Part shown: in pieces, positions 1 to 7,947 of the stretch | Numbering within the stretch: the first letter of the stretch is position 1 | Layout of the letters: the number at the start of each line of letters is the position of its first letter | Source of the DNA: Verrucomicrobiales bacterium | GTDB taxonomy: Bacteria > Verrucomicrobiota > Verrucomicrobiia > Verrucomicrobiales > DEV007 | Length of the DNA: 37,901 nucleotides | Direction: 5' to 3' | NCBI GenBank assembly: GCA_013213905.1 | Contig: JABSSQ010000148.1 | Location: 1-37,901, forward strand | Position numbers and translations under genes: made by a program | The notes under the pieces: model-generated | Databases searched by the model: none | What the model saw: the letters and a program-made list of their open reading frames with translations, nothing else | What the model was told of the DNA's origin: nothing

Positions 1-86
1 GTCAGACACCCGATGATACAAATCAGGATGCTGAGGAAGGGGAAAAGGTTGACCGAAGCGCCTTCGTCCTGTCCGCGTCTAGCCAT
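1..86 (-). CDS. ExbD/TolR-type biopolymer transport protein, N-terminal fragment
   Basis: This partial gene is too short for the ORF track and runs off the left edge. The minus strand from an ATG at 86 reads MARRGQDEGASVNLFPFLSI, then a hydrophobic run. That is the usual ExbD/TolR start: a short polar cytoplasmic tail, an N-L-x-P-F/L motif, then one transmembrane helix. ExbD proteins work with an ExbB/TolQ channel to couple the proton gradient to an envelope process. The gene starts 27 bp after the stop of the upstream MotA/TolQ/ExbB-like gene on the same strand, with AAGGC before the ATG, so the two very likely form one operon. Only 28 codons are visible, so the substrate system (Tol, TonB or other) cannot be told. 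Confidence 0.72.
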   Translation of the reverse strand, partial: MARRGQDEGASVNLFPFLSILICIIGCL

Positions 87-113
87 TCGAGAAGTTGCCT
101 TTTAGGGAAAGCG

Positions 114-1523
114 TCAGCCGCGGCTGAACAAGCCTTTCTTTTTCACCACGACCTGTTTGCCGTTCAGTTCCTTGAGGACGGTGTTAAGATTCTGGATGCC
201 TTCGGAAAGAGGTTTAACCTGAGTCTCAATCACCTGAGTCGAGTCTTTACGCAGGCGCTCGAGGCTGCCGAAAAATTCATCGTCCAGCTTCTTCTCGTAG
301 TTCTCGGCGCGGTCGCCGATGGCTTCGAGCTGCTTCTCCACCGCTGAGGCAACTTTCTCGTACTGCTTGGACTGGTTCTCCAGGCTTTCGGACATTCCTT
401 TTTGGACCCCTTCGAAGCGCGACATGATGTCTTTCTGGTTATTCGCCATCGCTTCTCCCACTGCCTGGAGCAATCCGGCATCAGAACCGAAGTCCTTACT
501 CGGACCGGCGTCTTTGAGACGCTTGAGGAGGTGGTCAATGCAGTATTCGTCGACGTCAGTGACGAGATCGTCTTCCTGGTTCTGCAGGGCAGCTGCCGGG
601 AAGCTGAGAAGGATACTGAAAACAAGCGCAAGTAGCGTGGTGTCGAAAGCCACACCCATTGACTCAAGAACTGTCAGGAGGGGGCCTTTGATTTCGCTCA
701 TATCGCCGCCTTCACCGGCGTTAAAAACCTCACCAAAGCCACCGATCGCGGCACCGATACCAAGAACGGTTCCGATGAAACCCATAATCGGGATCGCCCA
801 GAGGAAGACCTTTACCATGGCGTAGCTGCCTCCAACCTTTGCGGCGTCGATCTCGGATTGAGACGTGATCATCTGGGAAACGTCTTCGGTGTTCTGGCGC
901 ACATAGAAGAATTCGAGCGCCTTGCGGATCCGGTTCACGATGTAGGTGTTTCGCAGCGGAACCGGGAAGTTGATAATGTGCTCGTGAAACTCCTTGAGGT
1001 TCGAGGAATTGATTTCCTCGGAAATGTCAGTCGGCAGGGCCTGGATGAGCATGGCACGGCGCTGCTTCTGGAGGTTGATAACCTTGAGAATGAGAATGCC
1101 GAGACACCAGAACATGAGCAGTGTGGTGACGTACTGAGGCCATCCGCGGTTGGTGAAAAGCTCTTTCATGTAGGCTCCGATACCCATGGTGGCTTCGGGA
1201 TCTGTTGGTGGATCAGGAAGCAGCCACATGACTACGAACCAAAGGAAAGTCGCGCCGACGCCGATTCCACCGCCAATCCAGATGTTCACTGCGGACGGGT
1301 GGGGGCCGTGCGGAGTCGAAGAAATGTCGAGCTCGTCATGATGCATGGGCTCCTCACTGGAGGTATCTTCCATGGCATCGTGATCGCCCTCGGTAGGCGG
1401 CGGCGGGCCGAAATCTTCCGGGATCTGGATACGGGTCGAACAACCCGGGCATTTTACTGTTTTACCTGCCAGGTCGGCTTCGGCCTGGAGCGTGATGCTG
1501 CAAGTAGGGCAAACAAAATTCAT
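114..1523 (-). CDS. MotA/TolQ/ExbB proton channel family protein with N-terminal zinc ribbon
   Basis: A 469-aa protein from the ATG at 1523. The track's 128-residue upstream extension is rejected because the family-like N-terminus begins at MNFVCPTC. Residues 1-35 form an MJ0042-like zinc ribbon (C5/C8 and C25/C28). An acidic linker follows, then hydrophobic segments near 78-103, 131-149, 234-262 and 293-313. The last two carry the MotA/TolQ/ExbB core (GFIGTVLGIGAAIGGF and a VAFDTTLLAL helix). The C-terminal ~100 residues are strongly coiled-coil and end in a basic tail. Such channels conduct protons as ExbB/TolQ pentamers with an ExbD/TolR partner, and the partner gene lies directly downstream. 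The zinc ribbon and long coiled coil are additions to the usual ~230-aa ExbB. Family membership is clear; the energised process is unknown. Confidence 0.85.
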   Translation of the reverse strand: MNFVCPTCSITLQAEADLAGKTVKCPGCSTRIQIPEDFGPPPPTEGDHDAMEDTSSEEPMHHDELDISSTPHGPHPSAVNIWIGGGIGVGATFLWFVVMWLLPDPPTDPEATMGIGAYMKELFTNRGWPQYVTTLLMFWCLGILILKVINLQKQRRAMLIQALPTDISEEINSSNLKEFHEHIINFPVPLRNTYIVNRIRKALEFFYVRQNTEDVSQMITSQSEIDAAKVGGSYAMVKVFLWAIPIMGFIGTVLGIGAAIGGFGEVFNAGEGGDMSEIKGPLLTVLESMGVAFDTTLLALVFSILLSFPAAALQNQEDDLVTDVDEYCIDHLLKRLKDAGPSKDFGSDAGLLQAVGEAMANNQKDIMSRFEGVQKGMSESLENQSKQYEKVASAVEKQLEAIGDRAENYEKKLDDEFFGSLERLRKDSTQVIETQVKPLSEGIQNLNTVLKELNGKQVVVKKKGLFSRG

Positions 1524-1610
1524 AGATGTCGATGAATTGGGGGAGGGACGAAACGGGCAGTTCTGAGCCCGAAAATCGCCGTGAACCGACGATGATAGGC
1601 GAGGAAATGA

Positions 1611-1631
1611 GAAATTTCCGAGAAAAATTTC
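1611..1631. promoter_or_regulatory. AT-rich inverted repeat in a divergent promoter gap
   Basis: GAAATTT, a 7-nt spacer and AAATTTC form a perfect 7-bp inverted repeat in the 163-bp gap between the divergent zinc-ribbon/ExbB gene and the hydrolase gene. The position suits an operator or an UP-like promoter element. No clear -35/-10 pair was assigned, so the role is a guess from position. Confidence 0.3.
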
Positions 1632-1686
1632 GAAAAATAAGTGGTGGGAGTGATAGCTTTTGAGCGTCCCAAAAGTAAGAACACTC

Positions 1687-3273
1687 ATGAGAGGATCCAT
1701 AACACGGTTTACATGGCAACTGGTACTCATCGCAGTACTGGCTTCCAACATGAGCTGTGCCTTGCGGGTCAAGGTCCGCGAGGACTGGGATGCCTCCAGG
1801 CAGACAGAAATTCCTCTCGACGAAGCGGCCGTGACCTGGCAGCAAATCAGGAAGGGGCAAATGCCCGCTCCGGAGCGGTTGACGGAATACAACACCGCCG
1901 TTCGCAATTCGGTCGTTCAGATCGGGGCGAATTGGGCGGAAGACCGGCCCCTCTCAGTTGTGACTACGGCCCAGGGAAATGTGAAGATTGAGGTGAGGGC
2001 AGATGATGTGCTGTCCCATCAACCTATCGACCAGGTCGTGCCGGCGGAATTCCTGCGTGTGAAACGGGGATTTGATTCTGATGTGTTTGTTGACGGGGTA
2101 GGGGCTCCACTGATCGTGCGCCAACCCAGAACCGACCAAAACCGAATGATCCCGGAATCAGGGCTCTGGTTTCCGGTAACGGCGGTATTGAATCTGGATA
2201 AACCGTCGCGACCTGTCCTCGAACTGATCGATCCAACCCGGCAACGGGTCCTTCCCTACGGAAATCCCCGCTTGGCCTTATCGGCGGACTACACGGCATC
2301 GTTTGCACGAGACTTCTATGACCGCCAGCGACTCATTCCTGATCTGGGCGCACTCTTTAAGTTCGAAAAATACGCTGACCGGATGGGACTCCATCGGGTG
2401 TCGTCATTTGATCCTGACAAACAGGTCTGCATTCTCATCCATGGAATTTACTCAAGTCCTTCAACCTGGGAGATCACGATCAACGAATTTTACAAGGACC
2501 CGGAACTGAGAGAGAAATACGAGTTCTGGACCTTTGGCTATCCGACCGGTGCCTTGATTCCCTACCTCTCTGCTGAGCTGCGGGATGACATTCGCAAGTT
2601 GAGGGCTTTTCGTGCGAGTGAGGGAGCGAGAGACAACTCGATGATTATCGTGGGGCACAGCATGGGAGGATTGCTAGCGAAATCGATGACCCAAAGTGGC
2701 GGTGACTCTGACTGGAATAAACTGTTCAAGGTTCCGATCGAAGATCTCAGGGTTTCCCCGGAGTACCGCGAGACCCTTCGGAGAATGATCTACTATGAGC
2801 CCATGCCGGGAATTGAGAAAGTGATCTTCTGTTCAACTCCACACCGGGGCAGTCGCATCGCCGCGAAACCCGGAGGCCAACTGGCGGCTACCCTGGTCCA
2901 GGTGCCGGTCAATCTCGCCCAGGCAGGATCAGAGATCCTGAATGATGCCGAACGTTCACTGACTCCGCTCGGGTGGCAGATTGCCAAAGGGAACGTCACC
3001 TCGATTAACCAGCTGCAACCGGGCTCCCCACTGACAGAAGGTTATCTGAACAAGCCGCTCAATCCCTCGGTGAGATATTTCTCCGTCATCGGAAGTAAGT
3101 TTTCTCCTGATAAAGAAGTCCCCCTGGAGAAGGTCACTGACGGAGTTGTTGATTATTCGAGTGCTCACATCGAAGGCGTTGAAGAGGAAGTCCTCGTTTA
3201 TGGTGTTCCTCATGGCATGCACCGGGAACCGGAAGGAATCATGGAGCTTGTTCGTCTCATGAAACTCCCGTGA
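1687..3273 (+). CDS. Membrane-anchored or exported alpha/beta hydrolase (lipase/esterase-like)
   Basis: A 528-aa protein. The ATG at 1687 is preferred to the track's TTG at 1660 because it opens directly onto a short basic stretch and a hydrophobic segment (WQLVLIAVLASNMSC), which reads as a signal or anchor sequence. The cysteine at 24 could be lipidated, but the lipobox (NMSC) is poor. The C-terminal half is an alpha/beta hydrolase: an ILIHGIYSS oxyanion strand, the nucleophile elbow GHSMGG with Ser near 325, an STPHRGS motif, then GVVDYSSAH (candidate Asp near 488) and HGMH near 508. PGAP1-like or triacylglycerol-lipase relatives act on ester bonds in envelope or extracellular lipids. The N-terminal ~250 residues are not recognised. 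The gene is monocistronic by spacing; substrate unknown. Confidence 0.8.
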   Translation: MRGSITRFTWQLVLIAVLASNMSCALRVKVREDWDASRQTEIPLDEAAVTWQQIRKGQMPAPERLTEYNTAVRNSVVQIGANWAEDRPLSVVTTAQGNVKIEVRADDVLSHQPIDQVVPAEFLRVKRGFDSDVFVDGVGAPLIVRQPRTDQNRMIPESGLWFPVTAVLNLDKPSRPVLELIDPTRQRVLPYGNPRLALSADYTASFARDFYDRQRLIPDLGALFKFEKYADRMGLHRVSSFDPDKQVCILIHGIYSSPSTWEITINEFYKDPELREKYEFWTFGYPTGALIPYLSAELRDDIRKLRAFRASEGARDNSMIIVGHSMGGLLAKSMTQSGGDSDWNKLFKVPIEDLRVSPEYRETLRRMIYYEPMPGIEKVIFCSTPHRGSRIAAKPGGQLAATLVQVPVNLAQAGSEILNDAERSLTPLGWQIAKGNVTSINQLQPGSPLTEGYLNKPLNPSVRYFSVIGSKFSPDKEVPLEKVTDGVVDYSSAHIEGVEEEVLVYGVPHGMHREPEGIMELVRLMKLP

Positions 3274-3334
3274 GATTATTTCTACGGCGCAATTATGCGG
3301 TTTCGAATCTGCGGGAACCCGCTAGCATTCGGTA

Positions 3335-4342
3335 ATGAAACTGATTTCGACTCTCTTCAGTGCCGTCGTCCTCACCGGGCTTGTCCTCGTGCTGGGCGGT
3401 AACTCCGAGGCCAATACTAAGGGGAAGATCGCTGTCCTTCTCGTTGATGGGCAGAATAACCACGCCTGGGTGGACACCAGCCCTGTGCTCAAGAAAATAC
3501 TCGAAGACACGGGCAAGTTTGAAGTGACGGTCAGCACCAGCCCGGCGGGCCTTCCTCGTGCGCCTCGCCCGCCTAAGGAAAAGACACCCGAGGCCAAGGC
3601 TAAGTTTGCTGAGGCAATGAAGGCCTGGGAAACCACGGTAGCTGAGATCAAGAAGACCAGCGCGGCTGAGTGGGAGAAGTGGAATCCTGACTTTGCTTCC
3701 TATGACGTTATTGTTTCGAACTACAACGGTCAGCTCTGGCCCGAAAAAGTTCAGCAGTCCTTCGAATCCTACGTCAAAGGCGGTGGCGGATTCGTCTCCG
3801 TGCACGCAGCCAATAATTCTTTTCCGGAATGGAAAGCCTACAATGAAATGATTGCGGTTGGCGGCTGGGGCGGTCGCAGTGAGCTTTCCGGGCCTTACCT
3901 GCGACTTCGCGACGGCGCATGGACCAAGGACATGACTCCCGGTAAAGGAGGCGCACACGGCAAGAAGCACGAGTTCGTGATCGAAACCCAAATGGCCGAT
4001 CACCCGATCACTGCCGGACTTCCCCGCAAATGGATGCACGCTACCGATGAGCTCTACGACCGACTGCGCGGGCCGGCAAAGAACGTGACGGTCCTCGCCT
4101 CCGCATTCGCCGACGAGGTCACCGGTGGCTCCGGAGAGAGCGAACCTATTCTCATGGTGATCGATTACGGGGATGGACGTGTGTTCCACACCACTCTGGG
4201 GCATGACACCACTTCCATGTCCGGAGTTGGTTTTGCTGAGTCACTCAAGCGTGGTACCGAATGGGCGGCTACCGGTCAGGTGACTTTCGAAGCCGTTTCC
4301 GCTGACGATCTTCCGGCTGACAAAGTGGCAATTCGCCAGTAA
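3335..4342 (+). CDS. Secreted ThuA-domain protein
   Basis: A 335-aa protein with a classical signal peptide (MKLISTLFSAVVLTGLVLVLGG) and predicted cleavage shortly after. The mature part is a ThuA/glutamine-amidotransferase-like fold: opening strand KIAVLLVDGQNNHAW, a YDVIVSNYNG strand, GGGFVSVHAANNSF near the class I GATase nucleophile elbow, and a late DELYDRL segment typical of the family. ThuA was named for trehalose utilisation, and exported copies are abundant in PVC bacteria, usually near carbohydrate genes. There is no Cys at the elbow, so amidotransferase chemistry is not expected. A charged insert at about residues 70-115 (PPKEKTPEAKAK) is a solvent-exposed addition. The neighbours do not reveal a substrate. 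Confidence 0.85.
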   Translation: MKLISTLFSAVVLTGLVLVLGGNSEANTKGKIAVLLVDGQNNHAWVDTSPVLKKILEDTGKFEVTVSTSPAGLPRAPRPPKEKTPEAKAKFAEAMKAWETTVAEIKKTSAAEWEKWNPDFASYDVIVSNYNGQLWPEKVQQSFESYVKGGGGFVSVHAANNSFPEWKAYNEMIAVGGWGGRSELSGPYLRLRDGAWTKDMTPGKGGAHGKKHEFVIETQMADHPITAGLPRKWMHATDELYDRLRGPAKNVTVLASAFADEVTGGSGESEPILMVIDYGDGRVFHTTLGHDTTSMSGVGFAESLKRGTEWAATGQVTFEAVSADDLPADKVAIRQ

Positions 4343-4362
4343 GCGGTGCGCCTGAAAAGGAA

Positions 4363-4391
4363 ACAGGGTTAGGTGCTGGGCCAAACCCTGT
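4363..4391 (+). terminator. Hairpin after the ThuA gene, possible terminator
   Basis: ACAGGGTT and AACCCTGT form an 8-bp stem with a 13-nt loop, 20 bp after the ThuA stop. The following T tract is weak (CTAAAGTTTT), so termination is plausible but not strong. The CAGGGTT/AACCCTG arms reappear upstream of pyrF. Confidence 0.4.
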
Positions 4392-4437
4392 CTAAAGTTT
4401 TGGCGGGACTGGAGAAGTCCTGCGGTTTAGGCCCGTT

Positions 4438-4878
4438 TTAGGCCATCACGGGATCAGGATCGCCCGGTGTGGCATCACCGGGATCGGTGGACTCACCCTC
4501 GGCTTTGCGGCGTTCGGCTCTGTCTTTGCGATCACGGATGATTGTCTCTGCCGCTTTGCGGCCGGCGTCAGTGCCTTCCTTAAATCCGTCACAAAGAGTG
4601 TCCGGCGTCAGCTCCTTGAGGAGGGCAGCCCCGAAAGCTGAAGCATAGGCCACGGCGTAAGCCACGTCGTGAACGCCCTGGGTAAGATCTTCCTTGGCCT
4701 TGGGGATTGCTTTGTCGAAAGCTTTGCGGGCGTCTTCGCTGCCGGTCTTGAAGGCATCCTGGACCGACTTGCCGAAGTCTTCGAAGGGACGGCTGGAATC
4801 TTCTGAGGCGTTCTTAGCCTCCGGATTTTCATCAGAAGGCTCGTTGATGGGAGGGGGAGTTTGGGAATCGTCGTTCAT
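4438..4878 (-). CDS. Small acidic helical protein of unknown function
   Basis: A 146-aa protein, not recognised as a named family. The first 30 residues are Pro/Glu/Asp-rich and look disordered. The middle (FEDFGKSVQDAFKTGSEDARKAFDKAIPKAKEDL) reads as amphipathic helix, followed by an Ala-rich stretch (HDVAYAVAYASAFGAALLKEL) that is weakly hydrophobic and could dip into a membrane. A basic helix (DRKDRAERRK) and an acidic tail follow. There is no signal peptide. Composition resembles apolipoprotein-like or YtxH-like amphipathic proteins, but this is only a resemblance. It lies between a convergent ThuA gene and the same-strand receiver gene, 84 bp after the latter's stop. The ORF has good coding character and a clean ATG at 4878. 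Confidence 0.6.
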   Translation of the reverse strand: MNDDSQTPPPINEPSDENPEAKNASEDSSRPFEDFGKSVQDAFKTGSEDARKAFDKAIPKAKEDLTQGVHDVAYAVAYASAFGAALLKELTPDTLCDGFKEGTDAGRKAAETIIRDRKDRAERRKAEGESTDPGDATPGDPDPVMA

Positions 4879-4962
4879 GGGAGTGGTGATGTTTTAGCGG
4901 TGACAGTTTTTACCGGTTTTCCGGCAATGACGATTACAAAGCCCACATTGGATTGTAACCCT

Positions 4963-5793
4963 TCACTCGGTGCCTGGTGAGGGAGGCGGCGCTGGGGAGG
5001 ACTTTCCGGTGACGGCTTCGACCAGGGTGCTCTTAAAGTTATCCCAGTGGGGAGAAACAGATTTGAACGCGCCGAACTCGGAGGCCAACCAGAGTGCTGC
5101 CACAGCCAGGATGCCGATCCAGAGCTTCTTCTTGCCGGACTTCTTGAGCGAATCGATCTGAGATTCCAATTCGGAAAGGCGGACCTCGTTGTTTGCCGCG
5201 ATCACCTCCATTTGTGCGATGCGTTGATCCGCATGACTCTCGGCAGAGGGTTCGGGAAGATTGTCAAAGAATCGGGGCTCCTCCTCATCGGGGTTGTCCT
5301 GTTTCGTTTTTGCCTTCTCCAGTTCGTCGTGAGCGGCAAGCATGAGGGGCTCCAGCATCTCAAACTCCACCGGTTTACTGAGAAATTTATTGGTCAACAG
5401 GGTCGGCGAACGAAAGTTGTAGAATTCCTCTTCCAATTCATCGGAAGGATACCCTGTCACCATCATGACACTGATTGGTCGGGGGCAACGGCTGCGGAGT
5501 TCTCGCAGAACTTCAATCCCGTCCATTCCCGGCATTTGATAGTCCAGCGTGACGAGTTCAATGGAATCGTCAGCTTCAATAAGGTCGAGGGCGTCCCTGC
5601 CGTTAGCGGCAGTGTAGACTTTTTCGAAGCCCACGTATTCCCGGAGAAAGGTCTTCAAACCGAGCTGAAACGCGGGGTCTTCGTCGACGATTAGGATTCC
5701 GGTAAGGGTGGGGGTAGAGGGTGCCTGGTTGGAAGCTGACGTGGCGTCATCTGCATCCAGAATCTGCCCTTGGGAAGGGAGGCCAATGCTCAT
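4963..5793 (-). CDS. Membrane-anchored response-regulator receiver protein without output domain
   Basis: A 276-aa protein with a CheY-like receiver at about 31-155. All core residues are present: acidic pocket D37/E38/D39, phospho-acceptor D84 in DYQMPGMDG, T113 and K140 (LSKPVE). An acidic linker and a coiled coil (about 186-222) follow, then one transmembrane helix (LWIGILAVAALWLASEF, about 224-241) and a short Pro/Ser-rich tail. There is no DNA-binding, GGDEF, kinase or phosphatase domain. By established receiver chemistry it should accept phosphate from a histidine kinase. Its tether suggests it works at the membrane, perhaps as a phosphate sink or docking regulator; that is inference. 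It is divergent from eboE. A hybrid kinase encoded at 22884-25955 is one possible donor. Confidence 0.85.
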   Translation of the reverse strand: MSIGLPSQGQILDADDATSASNQAPSTPTLTGILIVDEDPAFQLGLKTFLREYVGFEKVYTAANGRDALDLIEADDSIELVTLDYQMPGMDGIEVLRELRSRCPRPISVMMVTGYPSDELEEEFYNFRSPTLLTNKFLSKPVEFEMLEPLMLAAHDELEKAKTKQDNPDEEEPRFFDNLPEPSAESHADQRIAQMEVIAANNEVRLSELESQIDSLKKSGKKKLWIGILAVAALWLASEFGAFKSVSPHWDNFKSTLVEAVTGKSSPAPPPSPGTE

Positions 5794-5917
5794 GTGGAGT
5801 AGAGTGATGTCTTATTAGTGTCGTTAGAGTAGGCATGGAAGTCCAGTCCTGAATCCGCGAAGGTGCGGGATCCTTTGCCTTGCGGGGAATGGGGCTTTGC
5901 GCTTCCGTTTGGGTCTG

Positions 5918-7120
5918 ATGCGTCTGAAGCACAATATTGATCTCGGCTACTGCACCAATATCCATCGCGGGGAAACCTGGGAGGAGACTTTTGATGGTCT
6001 GCAGCGCTATACGGATGAGGTCAGAAAGCGCGTCAGTCCGGATCAACCCTACGGAATAGGCCTGCGCCTTGGGCACGATGCCTGCCGCGAACTGGCTTCA
6101 GATGCAGCGGCAAAAGACGGTTTCCGCAGGTGGCTCGACGATCGGAATGCCTACGTCTTTACGATTAACGGGTTCCCCTACGGCAAGTTTCACGGAAGCC
6201 GGGTTAAGGAGCAGGTATATGCGCCTGACTGGACGACCACTGAACGCCTCGATTACACGAAGCAGTTGTTCGACTTGATGGTGGAGTTGTCTCCCGGGGG
6301 ACAGTCGATCAGTGTCAGCACCGTCCCGGGCTCCTTTAAAGGTTTCATCAAACCGGAAACACGGCAGGAACAACTCGAGGCAATGTATCGCAACCTGACA
6401 GCATGTGCGGATCACATTGAGTCGCTGAGGGAGAAGACAGGGCGGGATATTCATCTCGGGCTCGAACCGGAGCCTCTTTGCCTGTTCGAGACAAGTGAGG
6501 AGACAATTGAGTTTTTCGATGGCTATCTGTCAGGGCGTGAAGGCGATGAGCGTTCACGAATCCTTTCCAATATCGGGGTGAACTATGACACCTGCCACCT
6601 CGCCATTGAATATGAGGATCCCGGGTCATCAGTTGAAGGCCTCCTCGATGCCGGCATCAGGATCAGTAAGATTCACCTCAGTTCGGCATTGAAGCTGACA
6701 CCCAACCCGGAGTCCGTGAAGCGCCTCGAAGCATTCCAGGATGAAGTGTATCTCCACCAGGTCGTGGTTCGGTCAGGAGATTCGGTGACGCATCGATTTG
6801 TGGATCTGCCGGATGCTTTCTCTTGGTTTGAGGAAAATTCTGCCAATGCCGGTGACGAATGGCGGGTTCATTTCCATGTGCCTCTGCACGCACGGGCGGT
6901 CGAGTATTTTGACGATACCCGTGATCAAATTTCCGGGGTGTTCCAATTGCTGAAGGATGCTTCCTCCACGGACGGAGAGTTGTTTTGCCAGCACTTCGAA
7001 ATGGAAACCTACACCTGGGAAGTGCTACCCGAGGAGATTCGTTCCCGGGATGTGGTGGACCAACTCGAGGCAGAATACGGCTGGACTCTCAGCGAATTCC
7101 GTCGCTACGGTTTGGCCTGA
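5918..7120 (+). CDS. eboE: EboE-like metabolite traffic protein (TIM-barrel sugar-phosphate isomerase fold)
   Basis: A 400-aa protein. The ATG at 5918 is chosen over the TTG at 5897 because the family starts shortly before the signature GYCTNIHRGETWEE. Other recognisable EboE blocks are PYGIGLRLG, FTINGFPYGKFHG, VYAPDWTTTERL and STVPGSFKG. These are followed by xylose-isomerase-like TIM-barrel metal-site elements (GLEPEPLCLFE, GVNYDTCHLAIEYED, SKIHLSSAL, HFHVPLH). In cyanobacteria and other phyla, ebo genes (eboA-F, with a UbiA-like EboC and a dehydroquinate-synthase-like EboD) help move secondary-metabolite precursors such as scytonemin monomer across the inner membrane. No other ebo gene is in this window, so here it stands alone. 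The C-terminus converges on a receiver gene (19-bp gap). The name is by motif recognition; enzymatic activity is unproven. Confidence 0.85.
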   Translation: MRLKHNIDLGYCTNIHRGETWEETFDGLQRYTDEVRKRVSPDQPYGIGLRLGHDACRELASDAAAKDGFRRWLDDRNAYVFTINGFPYGKFHGSRVKEQVYAPDWTTTERLDYTKQLFDLMVELSPGGQSISVSTVPGSFKGFIKPETRQEQLEAMYRNLTACADHIESLREKTGRDIHLGLEPEPLCLFETSEETIEFFDGYLSGREGDERSRILSNIGVNYDTCHLAIEYEDPGSSVEGLLDAGIRISKIHLSSALKLTPNPESVKRLEAFQDEVYLHQVVVRSGDSVTHRFVDLPDAFSWFEENSANAGDEWRVHFHVPLHARAVEYFDDTRDQISGVFQLLKDASSTDGELFCQHFEMETYTWEVLPEEIRSRDVVDQLEAEYGWTLSEFRRYGLA

Positions 7121-7138
7121 TAGACGTTTCGCCAGGAC

Positions 7139-7762
7139 CTACCACGGGTTTTCGGTGGGACCGTCTTCGCCGGGGCGATCGGGAAAAGAGAAATCGGGAG
7201 CAGATCCGTTGGCGCCGAAGCCTTCGTCGGCGCGCGGGCCGGGAGTGGCAAATGATCCGGCGTCACGCTCAGGAAGATCGAGAATCGGCTCCGACTTGTC
7301 GGCCGCTTCAGGCATGGAGCTGAAGTCTGGCAACTCTGCCGGGGGAGGAGCCGTTTCGATCTGGCGGGGATCGCTGTCGGAAAGGTCCGTGGGGGTGCTG
7401 GCGAGCTGCGCCTCGATGGTGTTCATGAGCTCGGTCAGCTGAACCGGCTTGGAAAGGATTTCGCTTTTGATTCCTCCTGTATCGGCGAGAGCTTGAGCTT
7501 CCCGTGCGATAGCTGTCAACAGGACCACGGGAATGTAGCGAAGTGAGAGATCGGAACGAAGGTCGGCGAGGACGCGTCCGCCGTCACGTTCAGGCATCAT
7601 CACGTCGAGAAGGATGAGATCCGGAAGGTGGTGACGGGCAGAGTTGATCGCAAGCAGGGGATTGTTCTCCACTACCGGCTCGTAGCCGAATTTGCTGAGG
7701 GTTTTTGCCAATAGTGTTGTCAGGGCAACGTTGTCGTCGATGATCTGGATCGTTGTCTTCAT
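7139..7762 (-). CDS. Response regulator: receiver domain with a disordered tail
   Basis: A 207-aa protein. Residues 1-120 form an intact CheY-type receiver: D9/D10, phospho-acceptor D53 in LLDVMMPERDGG, T83 and K105 (LSKPVQ). The remaining ~85 residues are rich in Pro, Asp, Glu, Ser and Gly (for example APPPAELPDFSS) with no recognisable output domain. It is thus a single-domain regulator with an extended linker-like tail, probably acting through protein contacts. It is transcribed from an AT-rich promoter region (7763-7850) carrying the motif TTATGGTAATT, which also precedes the pseudo-receiver gene at 8643. The stop lies 19 bp from the convergent eboE stop. Its kinase partner is unknown. 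Confidence 0.85.
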   Translation of the reverse strand: MKTTIQIIDDNVALTTLLAKTLSKFGYEPVVENNPLLAINSARHHLPDLILLDVMMPERDGGRVLADLRSDLSLRYIPVVLLTAIAREAQALADTGGIKSEILSKPVQLTELMNTIEAQLASTPTDLSDSDPRQIETAPPPAELPDFSSMPEAADKSEPILDLPERDAGSFATPGPRADEGFGANGSAPDFSFPDRPGEDGPTENPW

Positions 7763-7793
7763 TCAGAGTTCGAATCTCAAATATACATGAATA

Positions 7794-7820
7794 TTATGGT
7801 TTTTACAAAAATTACCATAA
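7794..7820 (-). promoter_or_regulatory. AT-rich promoter element with inverted repeat and TTATGGTAATT motif
   Basis: On the minus strand 7820-7810 reads TTATGGTAATT, ending about 48 nt before the ATG of the 7139-7762 receiver gene. It is one arm of an inverted repeat (TTATGGT, 13-nt spacer, ACCATAA). The same 11-mer in the same orientation lies about 43 nt before the start of the 8643 gene. This suggests a shared transcription-factor site or promoter element. Confidence 0.45.
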
Positions 7821-7880
7821 AAATTTTAAGAATATTGAAAGGAAAGTCTTGAAACCGCCGGCCCGCGGGGGATTTGGGCA

Positions 7881-7924
7881 AAAGAAAACCCGCTCCGGAA
7901 TGGCTACTGCCGTCCGGAGCGGGT
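7881..7924 (-). terminator. Intrinsic terminator of the cupredoxin gene
   Basis: ACCCGCTCCGGA (7888-7899) and TCCGGAGCGGGT (7913-7924) form a perfect 12-bp stem with a 13-nt loop. On the minus strand it is followed by TTTCTTT. It starts 24 bp downstream of the cupredoxin stop, a textbook rho-independent layout. Confidence 0.88.
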
Positions 7925-7947
7925 CTTAAAAAGTTCAGTGAAACGGA

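Noticed and set aside
1524-1907. N-terminal extension of the zinc-ribbon channel gene in the ORF track
   Set aside because: It would overlap the divergent hydrolase gene, and the family-like start is at 1523.
3293-4204. 303-aa minus-strand ORF opposite the ThuA gene
   Set aside because: Antisense shadow; the plus-strand frame has a signal peptide and the ThuA pattern.
7766-7782. AGAGTTCGAATCTC resembling a tRNA T-arm
   Set aside because: No acceptor, D or anticodon arms fit around it, and it lies directly in the leader of a receiver gene.
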